Shown here piece after piece: positions 61,900 through 64,000 of a stretch of 64,000 nucleotides of DNA; position 1 is the first letter of the stretch, and the number at the start of each line of letters is the position of its first letter. A model generated the notes under the pieces. That model saw nothing but the letters and a program-made list of their open reading frames with translations. It did no database searches and was not told where the DNA came from. A program made the translations under genes and the position numbers. The stretch spans positions 193,220 to 257,219 of the forward strand of contig NZ_PZJN01000003.1 of the NCBI RefSeq assembly GCF_003206695.1. The letters run 5' to 3'. The stretch comes from Salinicola halophyticus (GTDB taxonomy: Bacteria > Pseudomonadota > Gammaproteobacteria > Pseudomonadales > Halomonadaceae).

Positions 61900-62474
61900 T
61901 GACAAGCCGAGATCGAGTGATGGCGCGCCCGGATCGTCGTGATCGTGTCGAGCTGGTGCTGTTCGACGTCGATGGGGTGCTGACGGATGGCACGCTGTTG
62001 ATCGGGCCGGAAGGGGAAGCGCTCAAGCCGTTCAACGTCCGCGACGGCGTCGCAGTCGGCCTGCTGCGCCATCACGGTATCAAGAGCGGTGTACTGTCGG
62101 CCAAATCGAGTCGACCCTTGATCACCCGAGCGACACAGCTGGGCATGGACGTGATCAAGATCGGTTTCAGCCACAAGCTCGAGGCCATTCGTCAGATTGC
62201 CGAGGAGCAGGGCATTGTTGCGGATCGTATCGCTTTCGCGGGTGACGACATCATCGATATTCCGGTGATGCGGGAAGTCGCCGCGGCCTACGCGCCGGCC
62301 GATGCGCATCCTCTGGTTCTCGCCGCCGCCGATCACGTGATGAAAACCAACGGCGGCCGTGGCGTCGCCCGCGAGATCGCCGAGGACCTGCTGCTCGCGC
62401 GGGGGCTGGATCTGGCCGACATGTACGCGCACATGCTGGATGACGGTCACGGTCTGCACGGCATCGTTCAGTAA
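61899..62474 (+). CDS. kdsC: KDO-8-phosphate phosphatase KdsC
   Basis: A 191-residue HAD-superfamily phosphatase completing KDO synthesis. HAD motifs are visible: FDVDGVLTDG (nucleophile Asp), SAKSSRP, K in SHKLEA and GDDIIDIPVM. No extra cap domain, as usual for the tetrameric KdsC type. The ATG at 61899 overlaps the kdsA stop (TGATG). Confidence 0.93.
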
Positions 62475-62565
62475 TGCGCACGGCTGGTGGTCAGTAGCGC
62501 GAAAGGCTGGCGGTAAGCGGCCGTGAAGCCATCGTCAGCCGGCGTCGTTTCCTGACGGCGGACTC

Positions 62566-63294
62566 TCAGAAACCGAGAAGATGAACCATGGCCGGCAGCA
62601 CGAAGGCCGTTACCAGGCCGGACAAGCCCATTGCCAATCCCGAAAAGGCGCCGGCCACGGCGCCGATGGAGGCGAAGCAGTAGGCCGTGCCGAAGCCATG
62701 GGCTGCCAGCCCCATCGAGTAGCCTTGGATGGTGGGATCCGTGATCCGGGTCAGTCGGAAAATCCACGGCCCTACGATGCACCCCACCACACCGGTCAGC
62801 AGCACCAGCCCGGCCGTCAACGAAGGAATCCCTCCGATTTTTTCGGCAATTCCCATGGCAATCGGAGACGTGACCGATTTGGGTGCCAGCGACAGCACCG
62901 TTTCGGGCTCGGCCCCCAGAACCATGGCGATGCCGACGGCAGAAATCACTGCGGTCACCACGCCGGCCAGGGTGCCGACAACGATGGGCCACAGCATGCG
63001 ACGCACGCGTTCGCGATGATCGTAGAGCGGAATAGCCAGTGCAACGGTTGCCGGGCCGAGTAGAAAGTGCAGAAACTGAGCGCCTTCGAAATAGGTGGCG
63101 TAGTCCGTGTCGGTCAGAAGCAGGAATCCGATCAGCAGGGCGATGGCCACGATGACCGGATGCAGAAGCGGAGTTCCGCCCGCCCAGCGGTTGATCCTGG
63201 TGGCCACGATGAAAGCCAGCAGGGTGGCGAATAGATGCAACAGCGGACTGGCGGACAGATAGACCCAGACCTGCGCAAGGCCCAAACCGTTCAT
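62566..63294 (-). CDS. lrgB: LrgB/CidB-family membrane protein
   Basis: 242 residues with about seven membrane helices; LrgB blocks SVTSPIAMGIAEKIGG and LAAHGFGTAYCF are present. With LrgA it forms a holin/antiholin-like pair; recent work in several bacteria links such pairs to pyruvate or glycolate export-import. The ATG overlaps the lrgA stop (ATGA). No LytR-type two-component genes are adjacent. Confidence 0.9.
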   Translation of the reverse strand: MNGLGLAQVWVYLSASPLLHLFATLLAFIVATRINRWAGGTPLLHPVIVAIALLIGFLLLTDTDYATYFEGAQFLHFLLGPATVALAIPLYDHRERVRRMLWPIVVGTLAGVVTAVISAVGIAMVLGAEPETVLSLAPKSVTSPIAMGIAEKIGGIPSLTAGLVLLTGVVGCIVGPWIFRLTRITDPTIQGYSMGLAAHGFGTAYCFASIGAVAGAFSGLAMGLSGLVTAFVLPAMVHLLGF

Positions 63295-63659
63295 GTCTTG
63301 CCTTCTCGAGAAGGTTGGGTTCTGCCGGCGATACGCTGCAGAATCTGGCTGGTCACCAGAAGGGTCACCGATGTCGATACGATCAGCGTGATGATCAGAA
63401 TCCCGAATTCCCGGCTGATCAGACCGAAATGCTGGATGAGACCCACGCCGGCGGGGACGAACAGCAGCGTCAAATATTTGAGCAACCCTTCGCCCGGCGT
63501 CCGCAGGCTGGCGGGAACGCTGCCTCGTATCATCAGACCGATCAACAGAATCAGCATGCCCAGAACCGGTCCGGGAACGGGGAGCGCGAGGGCGCGGCTG
63601 ATGATCTCGCCGAGAAACTGGCAGCCGAGCAGAATGCTCATCCCGATGATCAGTGCCAT
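63291..63659 (-). CDS. lrgA: LrgA/CidA-family holin-like protein
   Basis: 122 residues with four membrane helices; the family block PVPGPVLGMLILLIGLM lies near residue 26. Encoded immediately before lrgB with a 4-bp overlap, the standard order. The specific role (autolysis control or small-carboxylate transport) cannot be decided from sequence. Confidence 0.9.
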   Translation of the reverse strand: MALIIGMSILLGCQFLGEIISRALALPVPGPVLGMLILLIGLMIRGSVPASLRTPGEGLLKYLTLLFVPAGVGLIQHFGLISREFGILIITLIVSTSVTLLVTSQILQRIAGRTQPSREGKT

Positions 63660-63829
63660 GGCAGTATCCTTAGACTTTGGTCTTAGCGCTGATGGATTGT
63701 ACCTGCGGCTCCAGCAGGAGACGAGGCTCGGTGCAAATCATCGAAGTGATAGGGAAGCCGTATCCGGATCGATCGGGCGCGGAACCGCATGCCTTCGCAA
63801 GCAATTGAAAAAAAAGCCTTAAGAAGCGC

Positions 63830-63858
63830 TTTCCATTTCTCGGGGTGCAAGGTAGTAT
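63830..63858 (+). promoter_or_regulatory. Promoter of the tRNA-Pro gene
   Basis: TTTCCA (63830-63835), 17 bases, TAGTAT (63853-63858), followed by a G+C-rich discriminator, as usual for stringently controlled tRNA promoters. It lies 44 bp before the tRNA. Confidence 0.6.
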
Positions 63859-63902
63859 ACGCAGCGTTTCGCAGGGACCGAACTTCGGCGACTGATCGAA
63901 AC

Positions 63903-63979
63903 CGGAGCGTGGCGCAGCTTGGTAGCGCGCTGCAATGGGGTTGCAGAGGTCGCAGGTTCGAATCCTGTCGCTCCGACCA
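63903..63979 (+). tRNA. tRNA-Pro (anticodon GGG)
   Basis: 77 bases with encoded CCA. Acceptor stem CGGAGCG/CGCTCCG, D-loop with GG, anticodon stem CTGCA/TGCAG with loop ATGGGGT (anticodon GGG at 63937-63939, reading CCC/CCU), T-arm with GGTTCGAATCC. All stems pair fully. Confidence 0.97.
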
Positions 63980-64000
63980 AATATGAAAATGGCCATCAGA

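Noticed and set aside
63660..63902. Possible small gene between lrgA and the tRNA
   Set aside because: No start with a ribosome-binding site; the region is explained by the lrgA and tRNA promoters.

Overview
The window reads as chromosomal DNA of a motile, moderately halophilic gammaproteobacterium, most likely in the Halomonadaceae (Salinicola/Kushneria/Halomonas-like; the genus is a guess from protein resemblance and G+C-rich codons, not from a search). About 60 genes are packed tightly, many in overlapping ATGA/GTGA-coupled operons.

Region by region. 1-6.5 kb: chemotaxis and flagellar export genes cheB(partial)-cheY-cheZ-flhB-flhA-flhE-fliA, with a near-consensus sigma-28 promoter in front of cheY. 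6.5-10.2 kb (minus): the pqiABC lipid-trafficking operon. 10.6-12.8 kb: a Ca2+/Na+ antiporter and a Bcr/CflA drug exporter. 13.5-19.3 kb: a cyanide-insensitive-type cytochrome bd oxidase with its CydDC assembly exporter. 19.5-27.9 kb: cytoplasmic trehalase; a glutarate/glutaryl-CoA module (gcdH, CoA-transferase, CsiR-like regulator); an AGE-family sugar isomerase; a SulP anion transporter. 28.0-28.7 kb: a yefM-yoeB toxin-antitoxin pair followed by a frameshifted VapC remnant. 28.8-37.8 kb: an esterase lipoprotein, flaG flanked by two small paralogues, two flagellins with their own sigma-28 promoters, a heptanucleotide microsatellite, and a PilZ protein fused to a degenerate HD-GYP domain. 38.2-41.2 kb: GDP-mannose synthesis enzyme and an MscS channel. 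41.3-45.8 kb: an organic-acid module (TctC binding protein, LysR regulator, CoA-transferase, HMG-CoA-lyase-like enzyme). 45.9-53.3 kb: a 139-bp MITE-like repeat at the end of guaD, then the purine catabolism operon xdhA-xdhB-xdhC-guaD with a divergent RutR-like repressor and an operator palindrome. 53.6-56.8 kb: molybdate uptake modABC with a ModE-type regulator, which fits the molybdenum need of the neighbouring xanthine dehydrogenase. 56.9-60.9 kb: PepSY membrane protein, DUF2946 protein, Ogt and an Ada-AlkA fusion. 61.0-64.0 kb: kdsA-kdsC, lrgAB and a tRNA-Pro(GGG).

The most unusual features are a five-fold ~85-residue repeat in the large flagellin (one copy in its neighbour), the PilZ/pseudo-HD-GYP fusion, the MITE-like element that supplies the guaD stop codon, the VapC fossil behind yefM-yoeB, and a recurring pattern of short tandem repeats placed in frame in loops or tails of otherwise conserved proteins (XdhA, ModC, SulP, glutarate CoA-transferase). 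No CRISPR array, prophage or complete IS element was seen.
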